From the NCBI RefSeq assembly GCF_042453785.1, contig NC_091663.1, positions 37,221,001 through 37,285,000 on the forward strand: 64,000 nucleotides of DNA, written 5' to 3'. The position numbers and the translations under genes were made by a program. Source of the DNA: Malus domestica (lineage: Eukaryota > Streptophyta > Magnoliopsida > Rosales > Rosaceae). The notes beneath the pieces were generated by a model. It searched no databases. It saw only the letters and a list, made by a program, of their open reading frames with translations, and was not told the origin of the DNA. Each line of letters opens with the position of its first letter. Within the stretch, counting starts at the first letter, position 1. Of the stretch, positions 48,001 through 62,138 are shown one piece after another.

Positions 48001-50404
48001 GTATAAAGATTTCTACTCACCACCCTCAAAAGGATAAATGTCAACAAAAAACACCAAATGTATTTCTTTCATAATTTATACCAATATTGTGGAACTCCTC
48101 ATGGAACTTCATTTTCATAAACTGAATACCAGATTTGGTAGTGTGAAGAGTTTGCTTTAGTTCCTGCAAATTTGATATACGGCATAAGTATGCTAACCAA
48201 AAACACAAAATGTAATAATAAATAATAGATCACGGCTGAGACCTACCTGAACATCTCTTTGTTGTTGATTAAAGATCATTTGCTGTTTAAGGAGCCGACT
48301 TTTTGATTCCTCGTCAGATATGTAATTTTTATTGACAAGTGTTTTGTCTTCCATCTAATTATTATCACAAAAGGCAAAGATATTTGAGTTTCAATCAGTT
48401 ATAGACTTCGACATTAAAATATGAATTTCACTAGCTGATCAGAAACTAAAGCACAACAATACCTTTTTATCACCAGAAGCGAATTTCATCGGAAATTTGT
48501 TTCCGTGTGAAACAGCCACATCTTTTTGACTTGGTTTTGTCTGTAAGATTAATTTGTAAGTACGTGAATGTATGAAAAAGAAACAAAGAGATAACTCTAA
48601 TCATGTTGAATAGGTGAAAGCAGTTATCCCTGCCACAAATTTTCCTGATAATGTTTGAGGGCTAAGAATTTTGAAGGTGAAAAACAAACATACCAATTCA
48701 TATTGGCTGGACATACGTTGCTCAAATTCCTCCACGAGCTTGCTTAGCACAGACTCTACCAACTGTTGCACATTCGAATAAAATAATCCAATTACGCAGC
48801 AGCAGCAATGTCACAATATATCACCGAGAGTGAATCAATAGTACTTTATAGGTAGTTGTATCAAAAAATCAAACAATGCCTTTTTTCTCACAAGTTAAAA
48901 ACACAATTCGCTTGGTTAAATGCAGACCAGTTAGACAATATTAAGTAGCAGATATAGGTCGTACAAAATGAGAGAATGTTTCCGCCACTAAATCAGAAAT
49001 AGGTCAGAGACTGCATTAAAACTTACCATCGGAACTTCTTCAGGCTTCTTATCTAATAAAACTGCGCGAACAAGCATACTCAAGGACTGAGAATTAGGCT
49101 GCAATAACGCAAAACAAGAAAGGAGAACTTATAGTTACTACTCAAGAATGCAACAATACACAAAACAAAATTGATAATATAAGGTTAGGTTACCAACCAT
49201 CTTGTTAGAATTAAGATCAGAGGACAGAGCACTCAAAGATTTGTCATTCATTGAGGAAGTCCTTGACAGCGAATTCGTGAATGGCTCCGAATTTTTTCTT
49301 ACAAAAGGCTTGGCAGAAGTAGTAGGTTTTATGTTTGCACCAAATTTCGAGCCATTTGGCCCATTTCCCCCGGTTTGTTTCCCCTCACTGTAAGATTTAA
49401 GCGCCAGAACCGTATTCACAACCCTTGCAGATTTCCCTCCCTGAAGGATAAGAAAATAAAATGTATAGATGTTAAAGAAGTACTCATCTTAGAAAATCTA
49501 ATTCTGAAAACTATAGTTGCCGGTTACAAGTGCCAGTATTTCAGCGCGCATAGAAACCTATCCAAAATAAATTTCTATGCAAAAAATGAAGAATACCCTT
49601 TTGTGTAAAAATACGTACTTGTTCCAAATCAGATGCCTCAAACGTGGGAAGTCCCATCCCCTGAATAGCAACAAGGAAGTTCCTCACATTCTCGAAGTAC
49701 TGAAATGCAGACAAAGCCGCCCCATCGGGAATCAATGCTGAATCACATGGACTTTCTACCACCTGAGAAAATTAAACAATGTAAACAACTGCCCAATATT
49801 TACAAATTGAAATTGAAATCGAAAAGAAAGCCGGAAATTAGGATAGGATTATAGGATCAGGGTCACCTTGGGCACAACTCCAGCTTGAACTTTATTGATA
49901 GCATTGCAGAGGATAATCCCACTTCTCAATGCAAGCCTGAACTCTTCCTCCGAAGGCTCTGCCGGCATATCTTTAGCCGCAACAACGCCGATCATCTTTC
50001 GAAGCCACCCGGCCGCCTCATTTCTCCTCGATGCTACAGAACAAAGGTTAGCTCAATGAGCTCAAAGAATGAAACGAAACCCAATTTTCAAGTATTCAAT
50101 TATTTCAAACTTAATAATTAAAGTAGATTAAAATGTTTTTGAAGTATCAATTGGTAAAGTTAAACAAAACAAAGGAAAGATAGCTACTTTCTGTTTGGTT
50201 GCTGAGAAAAAATTCAATCTTGAATACAATCGAGAGATTTTGGATGGAAAAAAAAAAAAAAAAAAAGAATTGAGTACCTGCTTCCTCAGCTTTTCGAGAC
50301 TCCAACTTAAGATCGCCGAGGCGAGTGCCGTGCTGTTGAAGCACGTCCTCCACCACGGACGCAACCGAAAACGACAATGCCGTTCCCCCTCCTGCCACCG
50401 CCAT
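45005..50404 (-). CDS. Kinesin-14 with calponin-homology domain (KIN-14I-like)
   Basis: Nineteen coding exons give 1007 residues in one frame: 50404-50278, 50033-49867, 49762-49619, 49440-49198, 49098-49027, 48762-48694, 48540-48463, 48354-48247, 48163-48082, 47976-47881, 47779-47606, 47493-47387, 47282-47104, 46952-46791, 46667-46414, 46319-46156, 46084-45893, 45703-45216, 45122-45005. An N-terminal calponin-homology domain (about 43-165; [21 protein letters not shown]) that binds actin is followed by a coiled region and a minus-end kinesin motor from about 396. Motor motifs are intact: P-loop GQTGSGKT at 479-486, switch I NDRSSRSH, switch [10 protein letters not shown], and [18 protein letters not shown]. 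The C-terminus has [20 protein letters not shown], as in Arabidopsis At2g47500 (KIN-14I). The class links microtubules and actin. The start MAVAGGG at 50404 is preferred over an in-frame ATG at 50461. Confidence 0.95.
46953..47103 (-). other. U12-type AT-AC intron in the kinesin motor
   Basis: On the minus strand the intron begins ATATCCTT, the exact consensus of the minor-spliceosome AT-AC donor. It ends with the branch-site string TTCCTTAAC followed about 10 nt later by the acceptor GTAC. Removing it joins ...GSNK|R|LEIRNSS in frame, the expected kinesin sequence. No GT donor that preserves the frame exists at that place. The intron is 151 bp. Confidence 0.93.
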
Positions 50405-50596
50405 TTTTTGCTCCTTCTTTCTTGCTTGCTTCTCCACCACTAACCAAGCAACCACTAACAATTTATCACTCCGACCCGAAACTCGAAACCAAACACTCTC
50501 ACAATGCAGCCATCAATCAATCAAATCCCTCTCAACTTCTCAAAAAGAATCCACACGAAATCAATGCAATTTCAGCTATGCTTCTGTGTTGGCGCC

Positions 50597-50598
<2 letters not shown>

Positions 50599-50641
<43 letters not shown>
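50599..50641. repeat. (GA)n microsatellite in the kinesin leader
   Basis: About 21 GA repeats lie about 200 bp upstream of the kinesin start, followed by a CT-rich run near 50750-50790. GA/CT tracts of this sort are common in plant 5' UTRs and are highly variable. Confidence 0.9.
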
Positions 50642-50644
<3 letters not shown>

Positions 50645-50879
50645 CTGTGCCGTTGTTTTGAGGTGGTGTTTGAATTGATGTAAAGGTTTCTTTGTTTTCC
50701 AATTTAGACTTTCTCTTTCTCTTCAACAGTTGGTGAGAACTTTTGCTTTTCTCTCTCTTTTCATTTCTCTCTCTCTCTCTCTCTCTCTCTGACTCCCCTT
50801 TTTCTCCGAGCCTACTCTCCCCCTCCCAAACCTGTCTGCGAGCCTTCCCGTGTTTATCCCAAATTACCAAACTACCCTC

Positions 50880-53186
50880 TTTTCTTTTGAAAAAAAATAA
50901 TTAATATTGATGTTATACATGGACTCTGACTCTCAGGTCCCAACTATTAAAAAATGGCAATATCTTCCGCCAACAATTCTTAGGTCTTCCACATTAGTTT
51001 GAGTGAATATGAAACTTTATATAAGAATCATGCAGCTTGAATTTGATACATTTTCATACCACGACTACATTAGTGTGGTTCAATAACTATATGAGTCATA
51101 TTTTCTTATATACTGTAGAAGTGTGATTCTTATACGAGTTCAATATATTAGATGACATATATTCTGTCATTTTAAGTTAATCCTTTATATGAAAAACTAT
51201 TTAAGATGAGAAACACAATAAATATCCACCGGGGGTGTCGGTTACAACGCTATATTTGTGAATAGTTGGAAAACAATGAATAATATTAATAAATCAATAA
51301 CTTATTATGACATAAGTAATTTAATAATAATATTAATACGTGAAATTTTGATAAACTATTTTGCGTGTATGGAACACAATTCATTTGTCACAATAACCAT
51401 TTTTGTGTTCGAGGTATGATTGTAGGTATGAAAATCTTTGCCCGACGATTTGGACAGTGAATGGCGGTCCAAATTAGTTTAAGGTTTTAAAACTAATTAA
51501 GATTCATGAAACCTACCATGCACTATATGCTTCAAATCCAAAATCTCTTTTAATCCTTGATCATCACGCGTGTTTTTTTTTTTTTTTAATCAAAGTCGTG
51601 TTTGCTAATTTGATAATGATGGCTAGTGTTTGTTTGTGCCACTATTGCCTTAATTAAACGACAAAACTCCTCCATTTATGGATTCAAAAAATATTAAAAG
51701 CTATATATATGTCATTCAAATATTATCAGAAGTCGGTATGTTTGTCCATTTCGTTATATTTTTTTTATAAACGATAACGTTGGTAAGTTACACATTGTTG
51801 GGGGAAGAAGGGAATTCGAACCGCACTAGAGTCACACTTTTGGTCACAATTTGTTATTCAACTAGTTTCTAGCTACCAGCTTGACTATTTTTCTTGATTC
51901 AAATGTTCAACCACCTTTCTGACGAAACTAGGAGGGAGCGAATTTTAAAATTTTCTAGTGCATGTCAGTGTATATATATATTTGTCGTTTTCAATCCATT
52001 TGACAAACCTCTAGCTCTGAAGCCATATATACAATTTGTTTAAGAGTTTGAAATTCAAATATCATATATGGGATTGTGGTTAAGTTGTTTCAAATCAACG
52101 GAAACATGTGGAAAGTTAGAAGACCTTGACACAAACTTGGGCAAGTGAAAACTTTGAAAGCAAGATGAAAGAAATCGACATTATCCAATTATCCAATCAT
52201 CCAATACATCCAAGATACTATATGTAATGAAGGGTAGTGGGCGACTAACTGGTTGGTCGTGTGTTTCTATCAGGTAGCAGAAACGGTTGCTGAAAACAGT
52301 AGTAACCAACCGCTAACGGGGGTAGGTTGAGTTAGTAAGGCGTAAGGATTCTTCTTTTTGCTAAATTGAGGCATATAGGTTTGAGTTTTGATGCCGATAA
52401 TCTCTTTTGGTAGGCGATCTGTAAAAACTAAGAAAGAGCTAAGATCCCTTTGTAAGTTCTCAAAGAAACTTATGGTATGTTGACTTGGAGGTGGGGTACC
52501 CTCTCCTCCCATTAAACTTCTAAAAAAACAATAGTAACCGACGGACCTTTGAGTTATCTTATTAGGTCGTGTGATCATGGGATTAACCACTATTCAATAA
52601 CCGTACGTACCCCAAGTATCTAGAGACTATTGCCTTGATCTCTAATTAGGTCATGTGATCATGGGATTAACCACTAATTAGCTTGGAACTGTTTAGGTCA
52701 AAATATTGGAACGAACCCTAATATGCTAAGAGATCAACTTAAATGGCAATGGTACACCATCTATATGGCATCTCGTGTCAATCACACAACGTTATGTACG
52801 TGGAAGAAAAGTTAAATATAACGTTGTATTATTGACACTATGATTGGTAGTTGGGTTCCTATAAGTACTCTTGTATTAAAGCATAAAAACTTTCTTTCTG
52901 TGATACTATATGATAACATGGGCAAATGTGCTATAATATCATTAACAAAATTAAGGTTTCACTCTAAAAGTCATGTGTAATGCTATTTAGACACACAAAG
53001 TTGATCACATTACTGATACATACTCTAATATGTCATGCACGCAATGTGATCAATTTTACGAGTTTAAATACCATAACAATGGAGGAATAACTCAACTCTT
53101 TATAAGCTTTTGAAAAAGTTTGTTTTTAAATACAAGACAACTCCTCACGTTCTTGATTACAATCATTACTTGACACAACCTCTCAA

Positions 53187-53224
<38 letters not shown>

Positions 53225-56200
53225 ATATATATATGATGAAATGGCATTCAATTACTTGACCTCTCATACGTAGGGTTTCGCTTTATTTATTACGAATCTC
53301 TGGCAAGATTTTGTGACAATGTGACTAGGAAGAGAACAAACTATTCGAGCAAGGTAAGAGTAATAGTATGCGTTTTGGCCAGAAAATGTTATGTGATGTG
53401 ACTAGGAAGAGAACAAACTATTCGAGCAAGGTAAGAGTAATAGTATGCGTTTTGGCCAGAAAATGTTATGCGCACATGATTTGAAAAAAAAACAAGTATT
53501 CTGCCTAACAACCAATGGAAGCAAACAAACAAATGGGACATGATGGGAAGCATGGGGCATGCATCCGCATTGCAGATCGATGGCTTCAACGTTCGAAAAA
53601 ATTCAAATCGTAGCTTCGGTGCCGAACCTCCAGCTGTGGATAAAGTTGAGGCCCCACTTAGAGCTTCTTGACCGGTCCTACTCGCGACCGCTCGGCGGGA
53701 ATCTAATGTATGAAAATCCTTCTAAATTTGAGTACTTCTTTAAAAATAAAAAGAAATTAACATAATTAGTGAGATTCATCAAAACATAGAATTCCAAGTT
53801 AATAGTAAAAGTATTATTCCAAAAGCAATCCAATTAAAAGGCACCAGAGAGTTGCTAATCATTATTAATTTTTTTTAAATAAAAAAATGGACCTGTTGGT
53901 GGTTTCATCATTGCAGACCATCATTCCGAGGGTTGAGAAGACTCACAGAAACATGTCAGTCTCCCTTGGCACCATCATATGATTCACCAACACTAAGAAT
54001 CGAATTCAGTACGTGTTGTTTAAAATACGGATATAAAATTCGTATCCAACCACTAGATCATCCCATAGTGGTACTAATTATTATTAATTGTACAGTCCGT
54101 TTTTCTCACCCCCTAATCCAAGATAATCGTTACTTTTCTTATGGATTTGCGCCACGTATTCTGGAAGGGATGTAACAATTACCTTGGGTTAGGAAAGTGA
54201 GCAAATGCGGACTCATTAGTTATAATAAAAGGTTGTCAATAGTTGGATTATAATTGCAATTACCAATTTCAGAAAGATTATATGTCATAATAGCCACATG
54301 GTCATCATGCCATATGGGTGAAAAACAGAAATTGATCGCGATCACATGTTGAGAGGTGGCCAGCTAAGGTGATACTTCCCATGAATGCCTTTGTAGGTTC
54401 TCCATCCCTTTTTGCAACGGCATTGCGCGGGTTTATGCACACAAGATGGAGAGCATGTGGCATGTGGCACGTGGCACGACGAGAAAATAGTCGGATAATC
54501 TCTTCCATCATCGATAAAAGCATATATCTATTTCGTAATGTGACATAGTGACGTCTTATACCATGATGGCGTCGTATGTCAATGAAATAAATATGAGTGT
54601 GAGTTTTTGTGCAATGTATTAATTGTTATATTGATATAAGACATCAAGTGATAATGTACTCGTGCCATGTAAGTTGTCCTATATACTAAATTATATTGTT
54701 ATATAATGAAAACATTACACTACATCATACATGGGGGGTTTTTTTTTCTCTTACGAAAAAGAAAGTTGGTCCTCAATTGAAGCAAAAGTATCATATAAGC
54801 AAGCATATTAGTAGGCGATAAAAAGAGACCAAAACATACTTTATAAACAGAAACCTCGTCCACATAGATGCAGTTTTTTATTAAGTTAGTTTAGGAAAAG
54901 TGAAAGTAGTTCACAAGTTTTAGAAATAGACTTTTTAACAACTTTGGATCATACAATCTAATCAACCTCTACTGTACTCATGATTTTCGCATCTAATTAA
55001 TCTTTGCTCTTTCCGTTTCCCAATTTGGGCAGAGTCCAAAGAAATTTTACAAAGTCAAGAAACCCCTAAACCGTAATCCCTCAATTACAGGTATTATGTT
55101 GTGTTTAAATTTTCCTACATAACCATATTTGACTAACTTAAAGTCGTTGTGACATCACATACAAGTGTAGGTAAGTTCCTTTCGTCTTTTAGCAATGACC
55201 CGGAAAATGCATAAAAAGATAGCCACTTCCCACTAGCTTGATGCCTTTATATAATTACAAAGACTTTTTTTGGTTCCAATGAATAATTACAACGACTCTT
55301 TAGCGATATATGCTACATAGAGAAGGAATATATATATATATTGCCATGTCACATTACAAGGCTAAGCACTCATCCTCATCGTCATCATTATCATGACCAT
55401 AATTAATTATGATTATAGTTTTTGATTGGCCAGAGTGTAAAAAGGAGTCTTTGGTGGCAAATATATGGATCATAGGCGGTCCCCCATGGAAAGCCAACAC
55501 CAGCCGCTTCCACCCAGAAATGCATGCAGTTATGAATTTCAGAACAAATCTATGAACCAAGTGGTATATGTTATATTTTCATATATATATATATATATAT
55601 ATTATATAAACGATGAAAAAGTCAAGCCTTTTCTTTGAAGACACCAATTTGTTAAACTTGCCAGTGGGTGGTTCATAGTTCCTTGTGAGGTTGTAAATGC
55701 TTCTTGTTATAACTAATTAGAAGGTTGGGTTTAATACATAAATAAATATGCATGTAGCTGATAATTGTGAGGATGTGAAGAAACTGTCTTCCGCTAAAAA
55801 TTTAGTAAACTTTGCATGTTTTTATGAAGAATTAACTACTTCTCATATTGTCAATTGGTTTTATAGTGTAATCTTAACTTTTTTTCATGGTATCATAGTA
55901 GCTTGGCCCGCGTGTAAAGCTCAACAGTCACACGTGCTTTGCGTCACGCAATTTGTTTTGTTTATGTGTTAGACTTAAAAGCCCTTCACACGTGAGGAGT
56001 ATGTGAGGATGTGAAGAAATGTGTCAAATCGAAAGTTTATCAAACTTTGCTTGTGTTTATAAAGAATTGAATTGCTCTTTAAAATTGCTTTTTGATTTTA
56101 CGGTGTAACCTCAACTTTATTTCATAATAGGAAAAGGAATATGGATATAATAAAAGTGATGATAAAGTTTTGTTGTGTTTTAGTATTATGTAGGTGGGAC

Positions 56201-58125
56201 AACATGCATCATATGTATTCCCTGTAAATCATGAAAGCATTGCACTCCTGCATCTTTTGGTGTATTTTTTGAGCCGACCAGCTGGCTATGATGAGGGCTC
56301 AGACCCTCAGAGAGATCAAGGGCATTACACCAGTCCTTTTTCTCCTCACATTCCCCTTAATCATCCTATGTACTTGCATTGATGGCTAGCTGTTGCACCA
56401 TTTTGTTTCTAATAATATTCCAACTCATGTACTAAACCCATGTACCAAAAAAGAAGAACAATTTAAGGATAAAGATTTAAAGACATATTTCCTTTTCGTT
56501 GTCGATCGAGCAAGGATATATAGATATTGGTTTGTGCTGTGAGTCTGGACACTCGTGTGAAATAGCTAAGTGTTGTCCTTGATTTCCACGACTATGTCTT
56601 TATGCGAAACGTTATTAAATGTTTTCCGTGACGTTTTTCAAATCTCAAAAATTTACTTTGTGGTGTAGTGCCTTGCAAATGCAATTTATACACCGTTAGA
56701 AATAATTTGTTTGATGGCTTGCAGATAGAGTTCAATGCGGTTGTTTGAGGTTTTGCTTAGGCAAGGGGATTAATATGCCTCCATGGATGGCTTTGCAATC
56801 ACGTTCGATTAGGTTGGTTGGTTCCAATTTATAAATACGAAACTAAACCTAAGCATACGTACGTAGCAAGATCAATGAGATTGAGATTTCTTCAACCGAA
56901 GCTTTGGTTTATGGGCCTTAAGTCTTGATCGACTGGAAACAAATAACAAGTTATCAACATGATAATTTGGATATTGATGGGATTTCTTCAGGTCAATGGG
57001 TTGAAAGGGCTTTAAATTTTGTATGCTTTTGTCCCAAAACTTACATAGGAGGATAAGATGATATTGAGAGGTGCTTTATTTCAAAAAACAAAAAACAAGA
57101 GAGGACAAGATGATAAGATGGTATTTTTTTTTTTTTGGTAATCAAAAGTTTAGAGGGAAGGGGAGACTACCCTATCTTGAGCCATGACATACCACAAACG
57201 TTTTTTAGGACTTAGAGAGGAAGTCTTATCCTTCTTTTGGTTTTTATATATATACCGCTCACCAAAATGAATTGTCGGCAACAGAACTTGAACATATACC
57301 TTAATCTAACAAAGAAAACGATTATTACTAATTCAACCTTACGGACAATAAGATATAGCTTACCCTTTTATTTTAGGTCCACTTGACAAAAAAACAGCCA
57401 ACAAGAAGAAGGTAGATGAGGAACGGAAAGGCCATCCCCGGCCCAAACGGGTGCATGGCGACGTGGAGTATTTACTTTCCTGTTTCCTTCTTCTAGTTGC
57501 AGATGGTAATTAATTAATTAAAGCGATCAGCAGGCTAAGGCATCCGCATATATATACGTGAAATACTTTGGATGGAGTTCTTAGTCTCTAACATTCTTTG
57601 ATTAAAACTTTAATGGTATTCAAAGTTTGATCAAAATCTTTTGTCATTGTACACCTCATTAATTATATTACTATTAATATTTATATTTATATTTTTTTAT
57701 ATAGTTTTGACATTAATTGTTTGATATTTTATGAGATTTATAATCCTATGAATTTAAAATCCCTCATTATAATACTATTAGAAACCGTTATAATAAAAAA
57801 ATTCAAACATTTTAATTGAATGAATGAATAAAACTATGTAACAATAAGAAATAATAAATGGCAAAAGAATGTATCCATAATGTTAAAAAAATTGGTACAT
57901 TTCACATATAACAAAGTGGTACATTAATAAAGAAGAATGAGTACAGTATAAATAAATTAGGGTACAAATAAAAGATTAAAAAATTATGAGTACAAATGAA
58001 ATTTTAAAAAATATGGGCGCAAAAAGAAATTAATACATGAGTACAAATTAAAACTAAAAATAAAATACAAACAAATTTAAAAAAAAGGTTGCAAATTAAA
58101 AGTGGGTACAAACTAAAAATATAAA
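50880..58125. other. Gene-poor interval of about 7 kb
   Basis: I see no protein gene here. Notable pieces are an (AT)n(GT)n microsatellite near 53190-53235, a perfect 77-bp tandem duplication at 53321-53470, an (AT)n run near 55581-55602, and a diverged pair of about 130-bp direct repeats near 55770-55890 and 56000-56130 (shared words GAGGATGTGAAGAAA and AAACTTTGC). The stretch near 55890-55990 resembles LTR debris. From 57840 the text GGTACAAA recurs many times in an AT-rich block that resumes beyond the solo LTR. Confidence 0.5.
53321..53470. repeat. Perfect 77-bp tandem duplication
   Basis: A 77-bp unit beginning GTGACTAGGAAGAGAACAAA starts at 53321 and again at 53398. The second copy is identical for about 72 bases and then diverges. 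Identity means a recent duplication or an assembly artefact. Confidence 0.9.
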
Positions 58126-58396
58126 TGTACCATCCCACAACACCTAGGGGAGTGGATCCTCTAAGCCTTATATGTATATTTTCATCTCTACCTAGCACGA
58201 GGTCTTTTGGGAGCTCACTGGCTTCGGGTTCCATCTTAACTCCGAAGTTAAGCGAGTTCGCGCGAGAGCAATTCCATGATGGGTGACCCACTGGGAAGTT
58301 CTCGTGTGAGTTCCCAGAAACAAAATTGTGAGGGCTTGATCGGAACCCAAAGCGGACAATATCGTGTTACGTTGGAGTCGAGCCGGGGATGTGACA
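58126..58396 (+). mobile_element. Cassandra TRIM solo LTR
   Basis: A single LTR of 271 bp, closely like those at 14991-15622, begins TGTACCATCCC and ends GGGATGTGACA. It contains the 5S rRNA-like block at about 58226-58316. It is flanked by the 5-bp duplication ATAAA (58121-58125 and 58397-58401). Solo LTRs arise by recombination between the two LTRs of one element, so this one is a fossil remnant. Confidence 0.9.
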
Positions 58397-58925
58397 ATAA
58401 ATATATGATACAAAGTTTAGCCATAAAACATAAATATACCATATGTAATTTTTCTATTATTGATTAATTATACAATGTCACGTGACGGTAAACACATAGG
58501 CACAAATACAAATAAAACTTTAAAAAATATGGGCACAAAAATAAATTAATATATGGGTACAAAATAAAACTGTAGACATCGAAATTTCGGTAAATAAATG
58601 TTGACCGATAAATCAAAGTGTCAACGCTCATGTATTACATAAATTTTACACGTAGCGTGTGACTCAACGAAAATTGAAATGAGTTGGAAAAGTCATCAAA
58701 TAGGACACGTGTCAACACCTGGCAGAAACGACTTATTTCATCTGGAATATTATATTCAAAATTAGGCCTTGGAAAATTCTATAAATACAAGCCCAATTTC
58801 ATTCATTTGAGGAGGGAACCAATTGATATTACACCTTGAAGCTCTGAAGCTCTGAAACTCCGAAGCTCTCAAGCATCCAGGTTCCCGAAGAATCAAGAAA
58901 GTGTTCTTCGTTCTTTGTTCATCAC

Positions 58926-59315
58926 TCTTTCAAGATCAAGCCCCGACGGCCCTTGAAGAAAGCACCATCGTTCATCATCCGTTCATCCAAGATCAAGCCC
59001 CAACGGCCTTTTGGATCAACAAACGTCGACAAATCCACACATCCAACCGTTCTTCAAGATCAAGCCCAAAAGCCCTTGAAGATCCGTTCATCACTGTTCT
59101 TCAAAGATCAAGCCCAAACGCCCTTGAAGATCCGCTCATCACCGTTATTCAAGATCAAGCCTCAAACAGCCCTTGAAGAAACATTCATCCTCAAGATCAA
59201 GCCCCAACGACTCCTTGAAGATCCGCTCAAATCCAACTTCAAAGATCAAGCCCACGGCCCTTTGAAGAAACTTCCAACTGTTCATCCAAGATCAAGCCTT
59301 GACGGCCCTTGGATC
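58926..59315 (+). repeat. Tandem quasi-palindromic repeats inside the LTR
   Basis: A unit of about 30-45 bp built on CAAGATCAAGCCC...GGCCCTTGAAGA recurs about eight times with variation. Each unit starts TTCAAGATC and ends CTTGAAGA, so it can fold on itself. Confidence 0.8.
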
Positions 59316-59543
59316 AACAAAATACCCATAAATCAACACCTTACGGAGATCGAATCAGAGGATCAAATTTGAGAGAGATTGTAACCCAAAATCATCAAAT
59401 ACTTAATATTTGTTTGTGCGCGTTTGTTCTTGTCTCTTTCGTTTCGGGAATTTTCCGTGTTTACAAATTGGCACGCCCGGTGGGACCATCTCTACCTCTC
59501 ATCTCTTTCTCCGTTCAAGGAATCCAAGCACACCTCAAAGTCA

Positions 59544-62138
59544 ATGGCATCAAGCAAAGGACAAGCCATTCTCGCAACCACTGAGGGAAGGATCCTAAGC
59601 ACTTCTGCCGCAAACAGACAATCCATTGGCGCCACAACCGTTCCTCAACATGCTACTTCAAAATTGGTGCCGCTAAAAGAGCAAGGGGAGCATCCAAGGT
59701 GCGAGTCTGTCATCAACCTGACCTCGCTGGGGGCACCGAAGCATGATGCTGAGGCACATAAGATGACATCCCAAAGCAGCCAACGACGTTCTTCATCAGC
59801 ATCCTGGATGTATAAAGGAAAGTCACGTCTATTGGTCGCACAAGTCATGACTATCGGCGTTACCTCCGTTGAAGAACAACTGGCTCAGATGAATGAAGCA
59901 ATCGCAAGGCTAACCCGAACTGTGGAAGAAAAAGACTTGCAAATCGCTGCACTCGTCAGCCGACTGGAGCCACAGGACGACGAGAACCCTAACCTAGAAG
60001 ATGAGCCTCAGGTGGAGAAAAACGATGCGAAGCCCGAGCCAGACCAAGCAGCGGCACTCATGGGATCTCTTTCTATCCAGCAGCTGCAAGAGATGATCAC
60101 CAACACCATCAAGGCACAGTACGAAGGGAGCTCAAATACCTCCGGGTTGTACTCAAAGCCGTATTCAAAGAAGATCGACACCTTAAGGATGCTGAGGGGT
60201 TATCAACCACCAAAGTTCATGCAATTTGATGGAAAGGGAAACTCGAAACAACACGTTGCCCACTTCGTTGAAACTTGCAACAACGCAGGAACCAAAGGGG
60301 ATTACCTCGCCAAGCAGTTTGTGCGCTCGCTGAAAGGAAACGCCTTTGAGTGGTACACGGATCTAGAGCCTGAGTCCATCAACAGTTGGGAGCAATTAGA
60401 GCGGGAATTCCTCAACCACTTCTATAGTACCCGCCGCACTGTGAGTATGCTAGAGCTAACGAGCACAAAACAGTGGAAGGACGAACCAGTCATTGACTAC
60501 ATCAACAGATGGCGCACTCTAAGCCTCGACTGTAAAGACAGGCTCTCGGAAACCTCTTCAATCGAGATGTGCATCCAAGGCATGCAATGGGGTTTGCAAT
60601 ACATCCTTCAAGGCATTAAACCGCGGACCTTTGAGGAATTGGCCACTCGCGCCCATGACATGGAGTTGAGCATCGCCCATCATGGGAAGAAAGAACTGAT
60701 CGCCGACTACAAGAACGACAAAGTTCTTGGGACAAAGGTGGAAAAGGCTGCATGGAAACCCACCAAGGAAGCGATGACGGTCAACACATCTCCCGTCAAA
60801 ATATCCACACGAGGCAAGGCGATTCAAACCGAAGCTTTTCGTGATCAAGAGATGCGTAGACGCACTTTGAAGGAGCTTGAGGAGAAGACTTATCCATTCC
60901 CCGACTCTGATGTGGTTGCCATGCTAGATGACCTGTTGGACAAGAAGGTGATCAGTTTGCCTGAGTGCAGACGGCCGGAAGAGATGAATTGTACCGACAG
61001 TCCAAGATACTATAAATTCCACCGCTTCATCAGTCATCCAACGGAAAAGTGCTTCGTACTGAAAGATCTCATCCTGAAGCTAGCACAGCAAGGGGAAATC
61101 GAGCTTGACCTCGAAGACACGGTGGCGGCACACACTACTACTATCGTGTTTGAATCACTCGATCCTGTGCATCTCCGAAGCATGCATGATCATTCCCGTC
61201 AATGTTCAAGTCATATGGCACCGGGGGCAAGCAACCAAGATGCATCTACTGGTGATAAGAAATGGCGGACATCGGTGACCTACAAAAAAACGAGGAAGCC
61301 AAGACCACAAGCCACAAGGCCAAAAGAGGAGCCTAAACCCGCCCCTCGAACTTCAGTCTTCGAAAGACTGAATTATTCAAAACCTAGAATTGCAGCACTT
61401 GATCGCGTCAGTGGTCGAGACCAAACTTCTGTCTTCAAAAGGCTTGAGACGCCAACACCGCAAAGATCAGTCTTTGAAAGGTTATCAAAACCCAAGAAAC
61501 AAAGCGGCACAGCTAGATCTCTTCCGCAACGGTCGGCTTTGGACAGACTTGAAGAAACTAAGAAGCCTTCTAGAAACAGGAAGACAACGCCAAAGGGAGA
61601 GAAGCTCGACAGTCTAGCAGGAAAAGACGATGTTCAAAGCTTGATTCCTTCAAGGATGAAACGCCAAGCAACTTTGGAAGTCGACACAAAAGGACCATTG
61701 AAGGTAAGGAGGCGCACCATCATCTACACCGGCCAATCTTCACGGCAACAAACCCAAGAGGACCGCACTGAAGAGAAGGCCCAAGAAGACAAAGAAGACG
61801 AAATCCTGGAAAAAGACGTCACTTCCGGCTCTGTCAACTCAAAATTTTCACCTCAATCGCTGGGGGCATGCTCCAAAAACATGCCAGTCAAGCCGAGTGA
61901 AGTCGAAGGATGGACTCATGTCACTCCGAAGAAATTGCACAAGAAGCATATGTCTTCTCCACAAGCTCACCAATGGGAAAGGGGGCAAAACAACTCCTGT
62001 TCACCTCTAGAACAATGTGAAAGTGTTGGAGATAATGAAACTTTGACACGAAGATCATCCATCCCCATCACGATGCGTGACATCTTCCCAGAAGACTTCT
62101 TCAACTACTCAGTCAAGGCTCCTTGCTATGAAGATTGA
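59544..62138 (+). CDS. Gag-type polyprotein of the LTR element
   Basis: This is one long open frame of about 864 residues if started at the ATG at 59544, which follows the LTR and primer-binding site; an upstream in-frame ATG at 59424 lies within the LTR. The middle has a retrotransposon gag domain ([50 protein letters not shown]), followed by a [18 protein letters not shown] motif of the zinc-finger-like type seen in TAT-group gags. The second half is Lys/Arg/Pro-rich with repeats of the form SVFERL. No enzyme domain is present. It is treated here as part of a fossil element. Confidence 0.8.
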   Translation: MASSKGQAILATTEGRILSTSAANRQSIGATTVPQHATSKLVPLKEQGEHPRCESVINLTSLGAPKHDAEAHKMTSQSSQRRSSSASWMYKGKSRLLVAQVMTIGVTSVEEQLAQMNEAIARLTRTVEEKDLQIAALVSRLEPQDDENPNLEDEPQVEKNDAKPEPDQAAALMGSLSIQQLQEMITNTIKAQYEGSSNTSGLYSKPYSKKIDTLRMLRGYQPPKFMQFDGKGNSKQHVAHFVETCNNAGTKGDYLAKQFVRSLKGNAFEWYTDLEPESINSWEQLEREFLNHFYSTRRTVSMLELTSTKQWKDEPVIDYINRWRTLSLDCKDRLSETSSIEMCIQGMQWGLQYILQGIKPRTFEELATRAHDMELSIAHHGKKELIADYKNDKVLGTKVEKAAWKPTKEAMTVNTSPVKISTRGKAIQTEAFRDQEMRRRTLKELEEKTYPFPDSDVVAMLDDLLDKKVISLPECRRPEEMNCTDSPRYYKFHRFISHPTEKCFVLKDLILKLAQQGEIELDLEDTVAAHTTTIVFESLDPVHLRSMHDHSRQCSSHMAPGASNQDASTGDKKWRTSVTYKKTRKPRPQATRPKEEPKPAPRTSVFERLNYSKPRIAALDRVSGRDQTSVFKRLETPTPQRSVFERLSKPKKQSGTARSLPQRSALDRLEETKKPSRNRKTTPKGEKLDSLAGKDDVQSLIPSRMKRQATLEVDTKGPLKVRRRTIIYTGQSSRQQTQEDRTEEKAQEDKEDEILEKDVTSGSVNSKFSPQSLGACSKNMPVKPSEVEGWTHVTPKKLHKKHMSSPQAHQWERGQNNSCSPLEQCESVGDNETLTRRSSIPITMRDIFPEDFFNYSVKAPCYED

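Noticed and set aside
58901-59372. Plus-strand frames repeating ...DQAP.AL... inside the LTR
   Set aside because: They are caused by the tandem repeats of the LTR and precede the primer-binding site, so they are not expected to code.
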